Shown here: piece by piece, positions 55,299 to 64,000 of the stretch | Numbering within the stretch: position 1 is the first letter of the stretch | Layout of the letters: each line of letters opens with the position of its first letter | Source of the DNA: Legionella massiliensis | GTDB taxonomy: Bacteria > Pseudomonadota > Gammaproteobacteria > Legionellales > Legionellaceae | Length of the DNA stretch: 64,000 nucleotides | Assembly (NCBI RefSeq): GCF_000756815.1 | Contig: NZ_CCVW01000003.1 | Location: 682,001-746,000 of the forward strand | Direction: 5' to 3' | Notes under the pieces: model-generated | Database searches by the model: none | Told to the model about the DNA's origin: nothing | What the model saw: the letters and a program-made list of their open reading frames with translations, nothing else | Program-made: the position numbers and the translations under genes

Positions 55299-57125
55299 AT
55301 GATAAATGAACAGAGCTATCTGGAAAAATCTCGTTACCCTTTATTGCGCTTGTTAAGTTATATGAAAGGGCAGCGGAAGGATTATTTAACAGCCGCCCTC
55401 TATTCGGTACTCAATAAATTATTCGATATTTTTCCGGAAGTATTGATTGGTGCTGCAGTGGATGTGGTAGTCAATCGCAAACATTCCTGGCTGGCTAAAT
55501 TATTGGGTAATCCTGATATGCTGTTTCAGCTCTTTATGCTAGGTATGCTGACCTTTATTGCCTGGGGTCTCGAGTCAGTGTTTCAATATCTCTATAGTGT
55601 CAAATGGCGTAATTTAGCGCAATCTGTAGAGCATCGCTTGCGTATGGATACCTATCAGCATATTCAGGATGCTCGTATGCAAGATATAGATAAAACAGCC
55701 CTAGGCCAGCTAATTGCTACGATTAATGACGATATTAATCAGCTAGAGCGATTTCTGGAGGATGGTATTAACCAAATCATCCAAATTGTTTCTTCGACAA
55801 TTTTAGTCGGAATTATTTTTTTATTTTGCTCGCCCCTAATCACTGTTTTTGCCATTCTGCCTGTGCCCTTTATTTTATTAGGCGCTTTTTATTTTCAACA
55901 TAAATTAGAGCCGAAATTTTTAAAAGTCAGAGAAAAAGCGGCTGATATAGCAGCTGCCTTGGCGAATAATTTAACCGGCTTGATGACCATTAAAAGTTAT
56001 ACAGCAGAAGACTTTGAAACAAAGCGGATTGAGCAATTAAGCATTGATTACCAACAGGCAAATCAAGAGACTATAAAAATTAGTTCGCTGGTTACTCCAG
56101 TGATTCGTATCTTGATCCTGACTGGCTTTTTATTCACCTTGCTAATAGGGGGATACCAAACAATTCATAGCGAAATGAATGTCGGGGTTTTTAGCCTCCT
56201 TATCTTTTTGTCACAAAGATTATTATGGCCTTTTAGTTCCTTAGCTGATGTTACAGTCAACTTCCAAAGAGCTATGGCATCAACCACGCGAGCTTTAAAT
56301 TTATTAACCTGGGAAAAAGAAGAGTCCATGCTTGCTGTTACCGAGACTTCCTGGGACTCGGATAAGCTGGAAGAGGGAATTCAGTTTGTCGATTTATCCT
56401 TTGCCTATCCAAACTCAGCAAACCCGGTATTTGTGAACTTTAATGCCTCTATTGGAAAAAATCAGACTGTAGCCTTTGTGGGCGAATCCGGCTCGGGCAA
56501 AAGCTCCTTAATCAAATTACTTTGTCGGTTTTATCAACCCCAATCAGGTTTAATTACTTGGGATAAGTCGAATATCAATCATTATGAGCTCTCAGAATGG
56601 CGAAGCCAAATTGCTCTAGTTAGCCAGGATATTTTCCTCTTTGAAGGAACAGTTGCTGAAAATATCGCTTATGCAAAGTTGGGTGCTAGTATGGAAGAAA
56701 TCCAATACGCCGCAAAAATTGCAGGGGTTGAGAAATTTATTAATGAATTACCCAAGGGCTATGATTCGCTAGTTGGGCAACGAGGTGGCTTTTTATCAGG
56801 AGGACAGAAGCAGCGCATAGCAATTGCTCGTGCTGTTTTAAAAAATGCTCCCATCCTTATATTGGATGAGGCAACTTCGGCGGTCGATAATGATACAGAG
56901 TTGGCCATTCAGCAGGCTTTGGCGACTATTTCCCATAACAAAACGACAATAATCATTGCTCATCGCTTATCAACCGTAACTGGAGCAGATCTTATCTATG
57001 TCCTTGATAAAGGCCAGATTATTGAGCGTGGGAAGCATCAGGAGCTAATTAGTTACCCAAGTTATTATCGCCATCTTTGGCATATTCAAACTGGTGAACA
57101 TGAGTTGGCTACAATGAGTCGTTAA
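55299..57125 (+). CDS. ABC exporter, fused permease and ATPase
   Basis: The 608-aa half-transporter has six membrane helices in the first 320 residues and a C-terminal ATPase: Walker A GESGSGKSS near residue 400, Q-loop LVSQDIFLF, signature LSGGQKQRIAIARAV, Walker B ILILDEATSAVD and H-loop IIAHRLST. It would act as a homodimer or with a partner, exporting a lipid, peptide or drug; sequence does not specify which. It resembles the multidrug/lipid (MsbA-like) branch. An AAGGTAAG lies before the ATG. An inverted repeat at 57142-57172 follows, without a T run. Confidence 0.9.
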   Translation: MINEQSYLEKSRYPLLRLLSYMKGQRKDYLTAALYSVLNKLFDIFPEVLIGAAVDVVVNRKHSWLAKLLGNPDMLFQLFMLGMLTFIAWGLESVFQYLYSVKWRNLAQSVEHRLRMDTYQHIQDARMQDIDKTALGQLIATINDDINQLERFLEDGINQIIQIVSSTILVGIIFLFCSPLITVFAILPVPFILLGAFYFQHKLEPKFLKVREKAADIAAALANNLTGLMTIKSYTAEDFETKRIEQLSIDYQQANQETIKISSLVTPVIRILILTGFLFTLLIGGYQTIHSEMNVGVFSLLIFLSQRLLWPFSSLADVTVNFQRAMASTTRALNLLTWEKEESMLAVTETSWDSDKLEEGIQFVDLSFAYPNSANPVFVNFNASIGKNQTVAFVGESGSGKSSLIKLLCRFYQPQSGLITWDKSNINHYELSEWRSQIALVSQDIFLFEGTVAENIAYAKLGASMEEIQYAAKIAGVEKFINELPKGYDSLVGQRGGFLSGGQKQRIAIARAVLKNAPILILDEATSAVDNDTELAIQQALATISHNKTTIIIAHRLSTVTGADLIYVLDKGQIIERGKHQELISYPSYYRHLWHIQTGEHELATMSR

Positions 57126-57221
57126 AATGGTTTTTAGGTGCTAGTACTCTTTTCCCCTTGGAAAGGGTACTAAGGAAAATTGGTATATTTTTTATTCTTA
57201 AACATTTATAGGGATAGGACG

Positions 57222-57821
57222 ATGAGAATTATTGTGATTGGAGCTACAGGGACTATCGGACAAGCGGTGGTGAGGGAACTACAATGCCGTCATGAAATTA
57301 TTAAAGCGGGATTAACCACAGGGGATGTCAACGTAGATATCACTAACCAAGATTCAGTCGAGGTGATGTTTAAAAAAGCTGGGCAAATCGATGCCGTGAT
57401 TCTTACAACAGGTAGAGTGCATTTTGGTGATTTCTTGCAAATGCATGACAAAGAATATCAGGTTGGCTTGCAGGATAAGCTAATGGGGCAAATCAATACG
57501 GTCTTGATTGGTAGGAACTATCTAAATGAAGGTGGTTCTTTCACTCTGACAAGCGGTATTCTCAGCGAGGATCCAATACGTTATGGGAGTGCTGCCTCAA
57601 TGGTAAATGGTGCATTAAATGCCTTTGTTGGCGCTGCAGCAATAGAGATGCCTAAGCGCTTGCGCATAAACTGTGTGAGCCCTACGGTATTGACTGAATC
57701 AATGGATAATTATGCGGATTACTTTAGAGGCTTTGAATCAGTTAGCGCAGACCGAGTTGCCCTTGCTTACAGCAAAAGTGTTGAGGGCATGCAAACAGGA
57801 AAAGTTTATAAGGTTTTATGA
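57222..57821 (+). CDS. Short-chain dehydrogenase/reductase
   Basis: The 199-aa SDR protein has the N-terminal NAD(P) motif IVIGATGTIGQAV (TGxxGxxG), DVNVDITNQDSVE, an ILTTGRVHFG (NxG-like) strand and FTLTSGILSEDPI. The usual catalytic YxxxK is not evident at its expected place; GSAASMVNGALNAFVG occupies it, as in several atypical SDRs. The ATG at 57222 with an AGGAC upstream is preferred over the frame start at 57180. Substrate unknown. It is convergent with the phosphatase-like gene. Confidence 0.85.
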   Translation: MRIIVIGATGTIGQAVVRELQCRHEIIKAGLTTGDVNVDITNQDSVEVMFKKAGQIDAVILTTGRVHFGDFLQMHDKEYQVGLQDKLMGQINTVLIGRNYLNEGGSFTLTSGILSEDPIRYGSAASMVNGALNAFVGAAAIEMPKRLRINCVSPTVLTESMDNYADYFRGFESVSADRVALAYSKSVEGMQTGKVYKVL

Positions 57822-57858
57822 TGGGGAGTAATAGGTCAGCTCTGTCCCCCCTAGGGTA

Positions 57859-57930
57859 CGTCATCCAGAGCGTAGCGAAGGATCTCCTGAATGTGACACA
57901 GTGCTAATCCCGGAGATCCTTCTCTATGAC
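57859..57930. repeat. Palindromic repeat, GCGAAGGATCTCC family
   Basis: TCATCCAGAGCGTAGCGAAG then the core CTGAATGTGACACAGTGCTA, with a degenerate right arm ending CTCTATGAC. It lies between the convergent SDR and phosphatase-like genes. Confidence 0.82.
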
Positions 57931-57944
57931 AGAAGGGGAGTGGC

Positions 57945-60404
57945 TTATGGAGCTTGATAAATATAATCTTCCACCGTGCTTATTTTTTGATCCTGATCTT
58001 TAATAGTCTCTAGCTTATCTCTTTCATCAGCCTGATGCACTTCACATTTGTTTAATTCAGAGATAGTACATCCTACATTAAACAGTTCAGACATCTTATC
58101 AACAATCTGAGAATCAATAATATCTGCTATCTTGGGTGCCTTTGTACCAGCAGAGCCTGGGGTATTAAAGGCAGCTGCTTCTTGAATTTTCATTGAGCAA
58201 TTCAAGACTGCTGCTGTTGAACAGAACTGTTTGCGATTGATTCCATTCTCATCATAAGCGAGAACTTTACCATTAAGTGTATTTGTGTGTATGCTGAGTG
58301 CATGTTGATATACTTCACTTTGGCCTGTTCTGTCTTTGCCACTCTTACAATTGTTTTTAGTAGCTCCACCCATAGCTTCAACATACATTTTTTTCAAAGC
58401 AATGAGATACTCTTCCTTGTTACGTCTATCTGAACCTAACATCATTGACGCAACCTTATAGTGATTTCTAAATTGATTCTCAATGTTCACCATAGTTAGC
58501 AGATTTAACTTTTGGGGATCTGTTAGCTCTAAGCGCTCAATAAAATCAGTTATCACTCTCATTTGTGATGTAGATATTAGTTTATCTCCTTTAAACAAGG
58601 GGTCAAAGACATCGGATAGGGATTCAGTCGTTGATAAAGAGATAACTGTTCCTAAAAAATGATTACCAATAGCACGTAATGCCGCTAGCTCGATTTCAGC
58701 TCGTTTTTCGGCATCACCCCCTTCTATATACCTCAAAGAGTTTGTCGCATTGTTATGATATAAAACTCTGTAAGATGAGGAGTCAATACTTCCTTGTACT
58801 TCTGCGAATGCTATTCTCTGAGCTTCGATTAAGTCTTCATCGGCTCTGGATAGGCTGCCGTTGCTGCTTAATAGCGATTGAATCAAAATTAGGCGAGGTG
58901 GTGGGGCGAGTTCATGATCTTCAAAGAAGTTTCCCCATACTTTATTAAACTGATGATCCGCAACCTTTTGTAGTTTCTCAATTTCCTGGAATGTGCTTAA
59001 AACAGTCTGGTTCTCCCGATCGGATTTTTGCATTTCATAAGCGACCGGAGTCCCTGATTTAATACTAGAGGATATTAGTTGCAAGGAACCAGTTTCGGCT
59101 GATTGAGTCATTAAATAATTGACTCTGGCATTTGCTAAGCCAGGAGTATGTTGCATAGCAGAAGACTTAAAGAGTTTCGTAAAACTCTCCCACTCAGGCG
59201 CATCAATTGTTGTAGGGATTCTGGCTAAATACCACTCTTGCTCAGCTTGATGAAGATTTATAAACCATAAAGGTTGCGCCGGTCCGTGAATTTTCAGGTA
59301 TTCTAATTTTTGTTCCTCGGTTAATTCATGATTTAAACTATTGTCAACCTGAATTATTTTTGATCCATTTCGTTGATTTGTAATAACGATTAGCACCTTA
59401 TTCTTATTATGTTCAGCTACGAAATAACGCTCTGCTTCACGAATTGGACGAACAATATTTTTGTGAAAAACTTTATTCGATTTAATACCCGTAATTTTGG
59501 CAATATCATGATTTAGTTTTGCAACAAATTTATTCATATTTTTATTTATATCATCCAGACCCTTAGCCAAATCAGCATCAACTAATACCTGATTAGTCAG
59601 TGCGGCCAAATGCTCTCTGATAGCTTGTTTTTCACTTGGGTCAGTTGTTAAAAATGAAGGTGAGTCAAGAAGAGTAAGCACTCCGGCGATAACACTTAAT
59701 TTTCTTGTAGCCAAAGAATAACGCTTTTTATCCTCGATAATTGCTGTCCCTGGGGTCTGCTCCTCATTGTGTTCAATTTTTATAATAACTTTTTCCCCTG
59801 GAATTGATGGTTCTAAACGGCTATAAGACCATAGAGGCTCAGGGTGTTTTAATTGCTCTAAGACTTGCATGATTTTCTCAATTTCATCTAATAAATCACT
59901 AGTTGTGTTATGAATATTGACTGCGGTTAAATGCTTTTTGCTGTATTGAGTAAATGTATGAGTATTAACACCGGTAATGGTTTTGACGATTTGATCGCAG
60001 CAAGCTTTACTTGCAAATACTGAAAAAGATTCTTTTAATTGCTGTTTCTCTTCCCGCACTAAACGAAGATCTCTGGGAGTCAGTAAGCGCTTCATTTTAG
60101 ACATACGATGAACATGGCTGAATAAAGTAAGTGATCTAGGCCGAATTATCTCGCCATCAACAGGGTACGGACTACTTGAACTGCTTGAGCTACTCGAACT
60201 ACTCGAACTACTCGAACTACTTGAGCCGCCTGAATTTATATCAGCAGATAAAACTGTCTCTGCAAAAGCAGGTGAAAATACAATTGGATCGCTAAATGAA
60301 CGCTGTCTTTGATTAGTTTTCCTAGAACTACTTCTTTTTGAGGGACGAACACTTGAAGGATCTACAAGCGAATCCTTGCTATCTTTATCAGTATCACCAG
60401 CCAT
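57945..60404 (-). CDS. CX5R phosphoinositide-phosphatase-like protein with polyserine tract (effector candidate)
   Basis: The 819-aa protein contains NNCKSGKDRTGQSE with catalytic Cys686 and Arg692 (codons checked). CKSGKDRT is the signature of inositol-polyphosphate 4-phosphatase and SopB/IpgD-type phosphoinositide phosphatases, and CX5R enzymes SidF and SidP are known Legionella effectors (SidP is of similar size). The N-terminus is disordered, basic and serine-rich, with a run of 18 serines at about residues 61-78. The middle 100-600 is mostly helical without membrane segments. No signal peptide. Inference: an exported enzyme that removes phosphate from host membrane lipids. Substrate position cannot be told. 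Confidence 0.78.
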   Translation of the reverse strand: MAGDTDKDSKDSLVDPSSVRPSKRSSSRKTNQRQRSFSDPIVFSPAFAETVLSADINSGGSSSSSSSSSSSSSSSSSSPYPVDGEIIRPRSLTLFSHVHRMSKMKRLLTPRDLRLVREEKQQLKESFSVFASKACCDQIVKTITGVNTHTFTQYSKKHLTAVNIHNTTSDLLDEIEKIMQVLEQLKHPEPLWSYSRLEPSIPGEKVIIKIEHNEEQTPGTAIIEDKKRYSLATRKLSVIAGVLTLLDSPSFLTTDPSEKQAIREHLAALTNQVLVDADLAKGLDDINKNMNKFVAKLNHDIAKITGIKSNKVFHKNIVRPIREAERYFVAEHNKNKVLIVITNQRNGSKIIQVDNSLNHELTEEQKLEYLKIHGPAQPLWFINLHQAEQEWYLARIPTTIDAPEWESFTKLFKSSAMQHTPGLANARVNYLMTQSAETGSLQLISSSIKSGTPVAYEMQKSDRENQTVLSTFQEIEKLQKVADHQFNKVWGNFFEDHELAPPPRLILIQSLLSSNGSLSRADEDLIEAQRIAFAEVQGSIDSSSYRVLYHNNATNSLRYIEGGDAEKRAEIELAALRAIGNHFLGTVISLSTTESLSDVFDPLFKGDKLISTSQMRVITDFIERLELTDPQKLNLLTMVNIENQFRNHYKVASMMLGSDRRNKEEYLIALKKMYVEAMGGATKNNCKSGKDRTGQSEVYQHALSIHTNTLNGKVLAYDENGINRKQFCSTAAVLNCSMKIQEAAAFNTPGSAGTKAPKIADIIDSQIVDKMSELFNVGCTISELNKCEVHQADERDKLETIKDQDQKISTVEDYIYQAP
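60171..60224. repeat. 9-bp tandem repeat encoding polyserine
   Basis: Six 9-bp units (coding strand about AGTAGTTCG, with TCA/AGC variants at the ends) encode 18 serines in the phosphatase-like gene. Unit loss or gain keeps frame, so the tract could vary in length without breaking the protein. Confidence 0.9.
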
Positions 60405-60514
60405 AATTTACACCCAATTAAAGAACAATTGGAATAATTTTACAGCTTAAATATTAGTCAATTATTAAAATAAAAAGTCAATACTCAATAGTTATTATCA
60501 ATAAAAATAGAACC

Positions 60515-60549
60515 GTAGCCTGGATGCAGCGAAGCGAGATCCAGGCTAC
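60515..60549. repeat. Short TAGCCTGGATGCAGCG palindrome
   Basis: GTAGCCTGGATGCAGCG and GAGATCCAGGCTAC form an imperfect stem immediately after the permease stop codon (minus strand). It resembles 20310-20388 and could end or stabilise that transcript. Confidence 0.8.
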
Positions 60550-60550
60550 T

Positions 60551-62023
60551 TTATTTTGAATTCCGATCGGGAAATATATCATCGAAGCGTAAATGCTTAT
60601 TAAGCTCCATAGCCGTTTGCCTATTTTTCACAAAACCACCCAATTTATAGATGATCATTGGCAAGGTAAGGCTCAGGAAGCCCATAACAAAGGCGACCTT
60701 ATAACTATGGTCTTTGTTGAAAGCAAGAAATACCAAACAAATAACCATTAATGTGATAGCGAGAATGCCTGTATAGGGTGATCCTGGTGTTTTATAACTC
60801 AGATCAGCAGTGGTATACCCGGCTTGGTAGAGGCGCTTGCGAAAATTAATTTGCGCCCAGCAAAGTGAAATCCAGGCAATTGCTCCAGTAAAACCAGAAA
60901 CAAGCAGGAGAGCGATATATAACATGGATTGGCCAAAGAAATAGGATATTCCTAGCAAAACCCAAATAGAAGCGAGAGTAACCACTCCAGCGTTTTGTGG
61001 AACTGCATTACGGTTAAGCTTACTTAGAGCATGGGGAGCCATACCATTACGTGCTAAAGCATTCAGCGATCTGACGATGCCATATACTCCAGAGTTTGAA
61101 CAGGATAAGGTCGCTGTCAGCGTCACAAAACTTGTTGCAGCTCCTGCCCAGCGCAAACCGTAAAAATCAAGCGCATCGGCAAAGACAGAGTTTGCAAGGC
61201 CAGCTTTTTGCCAGGGGAAAATCAAAACCAGACAAAATACTGGGATAATGTATATAAAGAGAATCCTGAAAGTAACATTACGAACAGCGCGTGGAATCAT
61301 GCGTGCTGGATTAATAGACTCTCCGGCAGCTAGTCCAATAATCTCCGAGCCCTGGTAATTAACTAGCAGCAGCACCATGGCCGTGAGCAAGGCCATCCCT
61401 CCATTTGGGAATAAGCCGCCTTGGTCATAAATAAAGCGAGCACCAATAATACCGCTAGGTTGCGGGCCATGGATTATCCCAAAGAAAATTAAGATAGCAA
61501 GCGCAACAAAGCCCATAAGCGCGGCTATTTTAACGATAGCTAACCAAAACTCAATCTCACCGAAGGTACCCACTTTGGCAATATTGATATAAGTAATCAG
61601 CAAGCCAAAACATACAGCCCAGACATAGCCATTAATGCCCGTGAAATGCTGCATAATAATGCCACCAGCTATACACTCCGCCGGAATATAGGCTACCCAA
61701 CTTATCCAATAAGACCAGCCCACACCACAGGCAACGGTTGGTGATATGAAATCTGCTGTATAGGTAATAAAGGAACCAGAGATAGGAATTGCCACTGCTA
61801 ACTCACCCATACATAGCATGGTGAGATAGATGATCAATCCGCCGAACATATAGGCAATAAAAACGGAGGGGCCAACATCATTAACAACCGCGCCTGTACC
61901 TAGGAAATAGCCGGAGCCGATAATTCCGCCCAAAGCGATCAGTTGCACATGGCGATCTTTTAATCCCCGTCTGTAGCCACCATCGCTGATTGGCACATTG
62001 CTGTCTTTTTTATGAATAGTCAC
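60551..62023 (-). CDS. Amino-acid permease, APC superfamily (AAT family)
   Basis: The 490-aa protein has twelve hydrophobic helices and AAT/AroP-GabP features: RHVQLIALGGIIGSGYFLGT near residue 22 (the unwound first helix GxxxGSG substrate site), GELAVAIPISGSFITY, and VGWSYWISWVAYIPAE. Such permeases import amino acids by proton symport across the inner membrane; the exact substrate is uncertain. The start codon is GTG at 62023. It is monocistronic, with a palindrome right after its stop codon. Confidence 0.93.
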   Translation of the reverse strand: MTIHKKDSNVPISDGGYRRGLKDRHVQLIALGGIIGSGYFLGTGAVVNDVGPSVFIAYMFGGLIIYLTMLCMGELAVAIPISGSFITYTADFISPTVACGVGWSYWISWVAYIPAECIAGGIIMQHFTGINGYVWAVCFGLLITYINIAKVGTFGEIEFWLAIVKIAALMGFVALAILIFFGIIHGPQPSGIIGARFIYDQGGLFPNGGMALLTAMVLLLVNYQGSEIIGLAAGESINPARMIPRAVRNVTFRILFIYIIPVFCLVLIFPWQKAGLANSVFADALDFYGLRWAGAATSFVTLTATLSCSNSGVYGIVRSLNALARNGMAPHALSKLNRNAVPQNAGVVTLASIWVLLGISYFFGQSMLYIALLLVSGFTGAIAWISLCWAQINFRKRLYQAGYTTADLSYKTPGSPYTGILAITLMVICLVFLAFNKDHSYKVAFVMGFLSLTLPMIIYKLGGFVKNRQTAMELNKHLRFDDIFPDRNSK

Positions 62024-62269
62024 TAACTGTTTGGTCTCTCTAAAAAATAATTTAATGGGTTAGTAAAATTGTATAATAATTCTATATTTTGTCCATATTT
62101 TTATATGCTGGCGTTCAGCAAAGAAGTGATTTTTATAAGAAAAAGCGCGAGAAGGCAAGATTTATTTTTTCAGCCAATCAGATTGGATTAATAACTCAAT
62201 AATTCTAATTGAAAAACAATGGGTTATATTTTGTCTTTGAAGGCAAATATCAGGGGGGCAGTTCGAAGC

Positions 62270-62545
62270 TCAACCCTCAGCCGCTTGTTGAATAATTTCC
62301 TCAGCTACCTCGTTTTTGAAGTTCACATGATGATGCAAACCAACTGTAACAAGTGAGGGCGCGAGCTCTTTCATTGCCTGTAAAGCATCTGCGCGTTCCT
62401 CAGCGGTTGACTTGGGGTTTTCAAGCATCGCGATATTCGCAAGAAAAGCCGCGACACTGCCTTTGCGGATTTTCTGGCCTTGAATCAAGATGTAATCAGC
62501 GCCATCGGCGATAATATCTTCTGGTTGAATAGCTTTATTGCTCAT
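62270..62545 (-). CDS. Small orphan soluble protein
   Basis: Not recognised. The 91-aa acidic protein is mostly helical with no signal peptide or membrane segment. It has an LIQGQKIRKGSVAAFLANIA segment, a LENPKSTAEERADALQAMKE helix and a histidine cluster GLHHHVNF. AAGAGAT precedes the ATG. A TTCGAAGCTC repeat fragment touches its 3' end. It lies between the permease and the ABC-F gene, on the same strand as both. Confidence 0.6.
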   Translation of the reverse strand: MSNKAIQPEDIIADGADYILIQGQKIRKGSVAAFLANIAMLENPKSTAEERADALQAMKELAPSLVTVGLHHHVNFKNEVAEEIIQQAAEG

Positions 62546-62583
62546 TTTAAATATCTCTTATCGATAACTGACGTTAAAAAATA

Positions 62584-64000
62584 TTATGATAACGCCAGCT
62601 TGCATTCTTTCTCAATCAGGTAACGTCTATTTATTTTTATTGCCTCTAAAAAATCTTTGTCATGAGAAATAACAATCATAGCCGCAGGAAATTCATTTAG
62701 AACCTGAATGATCTGCTCTTTAGTTTGTAAATCAAGATTATTTGTTATCTCATCCAAGATGAGTAGTCTCGGTGTCTTGGCAGCGATTTGCGCTAGACAG
62801 AGCCGGGCTTTTTCTCCGCCAGATAAGTCTGCAATCCTTTTGTTAATTTCTTCATTTTTACGAAATAAGAAATAATTTAAATGACGGCGAATATCTGCAG
62901 GATGCCAATTGAGGCCTAAGTCTGCAATTGCATCAAAGACCGTTTGCTCATTGCTCAGGGTTGAATAATGTTGATCAAGATAGCCAATATCACCTGGTTT
63001 TGGCGTAAACCATTCTCCACCCATTCTTAATGAGGCCTGGCTCAGAATAGCCTTAATCAAAGTCGTTTTGCCTGAGCCATTGGAGCCGACGATAGCAAGC
63101 CGTTCAGTTGCTGAGAGTGAGAAATTAATCTGGCTTAGAATAGGGTTGTGGTAGCCAGCAAGGCCACTATTGATAGTGATTAAGTTTTTAGCTGTTAATT
63201 GCCCGGTGCTAAGAGAGAATTTAATTTTAATAATCTCAGGCTGTTGCAGTTCTTTGAGTTGCTCTAGGATAGATTCTTTCTCTGCAGCAATATTTTTCCT
63301 GTTTTTATTGGCTGTGGCTTGACCGCGCCCCTGCGCACTACGCAGCGCTAGCTTGTCATCGCCATATTTTTTCTCCCCATAAGTCTTGCGTTTTTTCGTT
63401 CGTTCCTGCTCTTTCATCAGCTTTTTGTGGCTTTCCTTCTTTTGTGTTGCTAGACGGGTTAATTCCTCATGCACAGAACGATATTGGATAGCTAATTCCT
63501 GGCAGTAATCGTCATAATTGCCTGTGAAAACACTAATTTTATTGCTCTTTATATGCCATAAAGTATTCACAGAGCGACGTAATAGCTCTTGATCATGGGA
63601 AACAATAATTAGCGTTCCTGGATAAGCGTCTAATAATCTGAATAAGGCTTTGCGATTATACTGATCCAGATGATTTGTAGGCTCATCAAGTAGCAGAATA
63701 TTGGGGGAAGGAGCCAGAGCCTTGGTTAATGCTGTATTGAAACGTTGACCGCCACTTTGGCTGTCAAAGTCATTAATAATTTGTGGCACATAACCAAAAG
63801 TACAGTCAGCAGGCTGTACTATTCGCCCCTCTAAGGAATCAAGCTTGCCCATTAATAGTTTTAGCAAGCTTGATTTCCCACTACCATTATTGCCAATAAT
63901 TGCAATTCGCTCACCATAGCTTATTTCAGCATTGAAATCTTGAAAGCAGAGTTTGTGAGCAAAGCCTAAGGCTAGGTTTGAAATACGGAAGGGTTTATGC
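62584..64000 (-). CDS. ABC-F family ATPase (5' end outside the window)
   Basis: The frame is open to the right edge; a TTG at 63867 is internal, because the upstream part encodes the first Walker A (IAIIGNNGSGKSS). Two ATPase cassettes without membrane segments follow: the first with SQSGGQRFNTALTKAL and LLLDEPTNHLD, the second with GSNGSGKTTLIKAIL, LSGGEKARLCLAQIA and LILDEITNNLD. A linker (about residues 130-200 of the visible part, rich in lysine and glutamate) joins them. ABC-F proteins act on ribosomes, some giving antibiotic resistance. Which subgroup this is cannot be told. At least 471 codons are visible. Confidence 0.9.
   Translation of the reverse strand, partial: HKPFRISNLALGFAHKLCFQDFNAEISYGERIAIIGNNGSGKSSLLKLLMGKLDSLEGRIVQPADCTFGYVPQIINDFDSQSGGQRFNTALTKALAPSPNILLLDEPTNHLDQYNRKALFRLLDAYPGTLIIVSHDQELLRRSVNTLWHIKSNKISVFTGNYDDYCQELAIQYRSVHEELTRLATQKKESHKKLMKEQERTKKRKTYGEKKYGDDKLALRSAQGRGQATANKNRKNIAAEKESILEQLKELQQPEIIKIKFSLSTGQLTAKNLITINSGLAGYHNPILSQINFSLSATERLAIVGSNGSGKTTLIKAILSQASLRMGGEWFTPKPGDIGYLDQHYSTLSNEQTVFDAIADLGLNWHPADIRRHLNYFLFRKNEEINKRIADLSGGEKARLCLAQIAAKTPRLLILDEITNNLDLQTKEQIIQVLNEFPAAMIVISHDKDFLEAIKINRRYLIEKECKLALS

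Noticed and set aside
57142-57172. Rho-independent terminator after the ABC exporter
   Set aside because: There is an inverted repeat (TAGTACTCTTTTCC / GGAAAGGGTACTA), but the right side is not followed by a T run and the stem has mismatches.

Overview
The window reads as a piece of chromosome from a Legionella-like gammaproteobacterium (order Legionellales). This rests on four things: AT-leaning sequence; gammaproteobacterial housekeeping blocks (ribF-ileS-lspA, era-recO-pdxJ, kdsD-kdsC-lptCAB facing mlaFEDCB-ibaG-murA); a cytosolic IMP/GMP-type 5'-nucleotidase of the kind known from Legionella; and several large orphan proteins with features of Dot/Icm-type secreted effectors, namely ankyrin repeats ending in a CaaX box, leucine-rich repeats, coiled coils, a glutamate-rich C-terminal tail and a CX5R phosphoinositide-phosphatase motif. 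Species cannot be fixed from the sequence alone.

Layout. 1-5.3 kb: tail of an RND efflux pump, ribF, ileS, lspA and a convergent KDPG-aldolase-like gene lacking the catalytic lysine. 5.3-11.3 kb: two large unrecognised genes flanking a pilE-like minor pilin. 11.5-18.7 kb: era-recO, an ankyrin/CaaX gene, pdxJ and a two-subunit 2-oxoacid:acceptor oxidoreductase, mostly coupled by overlaps. 18.8-26.5 kb: nucleotidase, an orphan membrane-tailed protein, a BI-1 family protein, nit-tldD and an LRR-containing orphan. 26.7-33.6 kb: mfd, an ornithine-cyclodeaminase-family gene, a rhomboid and xseA. 33.8-47.2 kb: glutaminase, trpGDC, the LPS-transport/KDO operon, the divergent Mla phospholipid-transport operon, ibaG, murA, a Nif3-like gene and truD. 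47.2-50 kb: three orphan membrane-associated genes. 50.4-57.8 kb: a surface-glycan block (UbiA-type polyprenyl-phosphate phosphoribosyltransferase, GT-C glycosyltransferase, WbpM/PglF-type dehydratase), a CsaA-like protein, an ABC exporter and a short-chain dehydrogenase. 58-64 kb: a CX5R phosphatase with a polyserine tract, an amino-acid permease, a small orphan and a 5'-truncated ABC-F ATPase.

Two themes stand out. First, envelope biogenesis: lipoprotein processing, LPS export and KDO synthesis, phospholipid trafficking, peptidoglycan and a possible pentose-glycan module. Second, probable host-directed proteins scattered singly between housekeeping operons. Nearly every gap over about 150 bp holds palindromic intergenic repeats belonging to a few families. 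The most striking is a MITE-like element present twice, in which the 37-bp core is inverted relative to its outer arms in one copy. No tRNA, rRNA, CRISPR array, transposase or riboswitch was seen.
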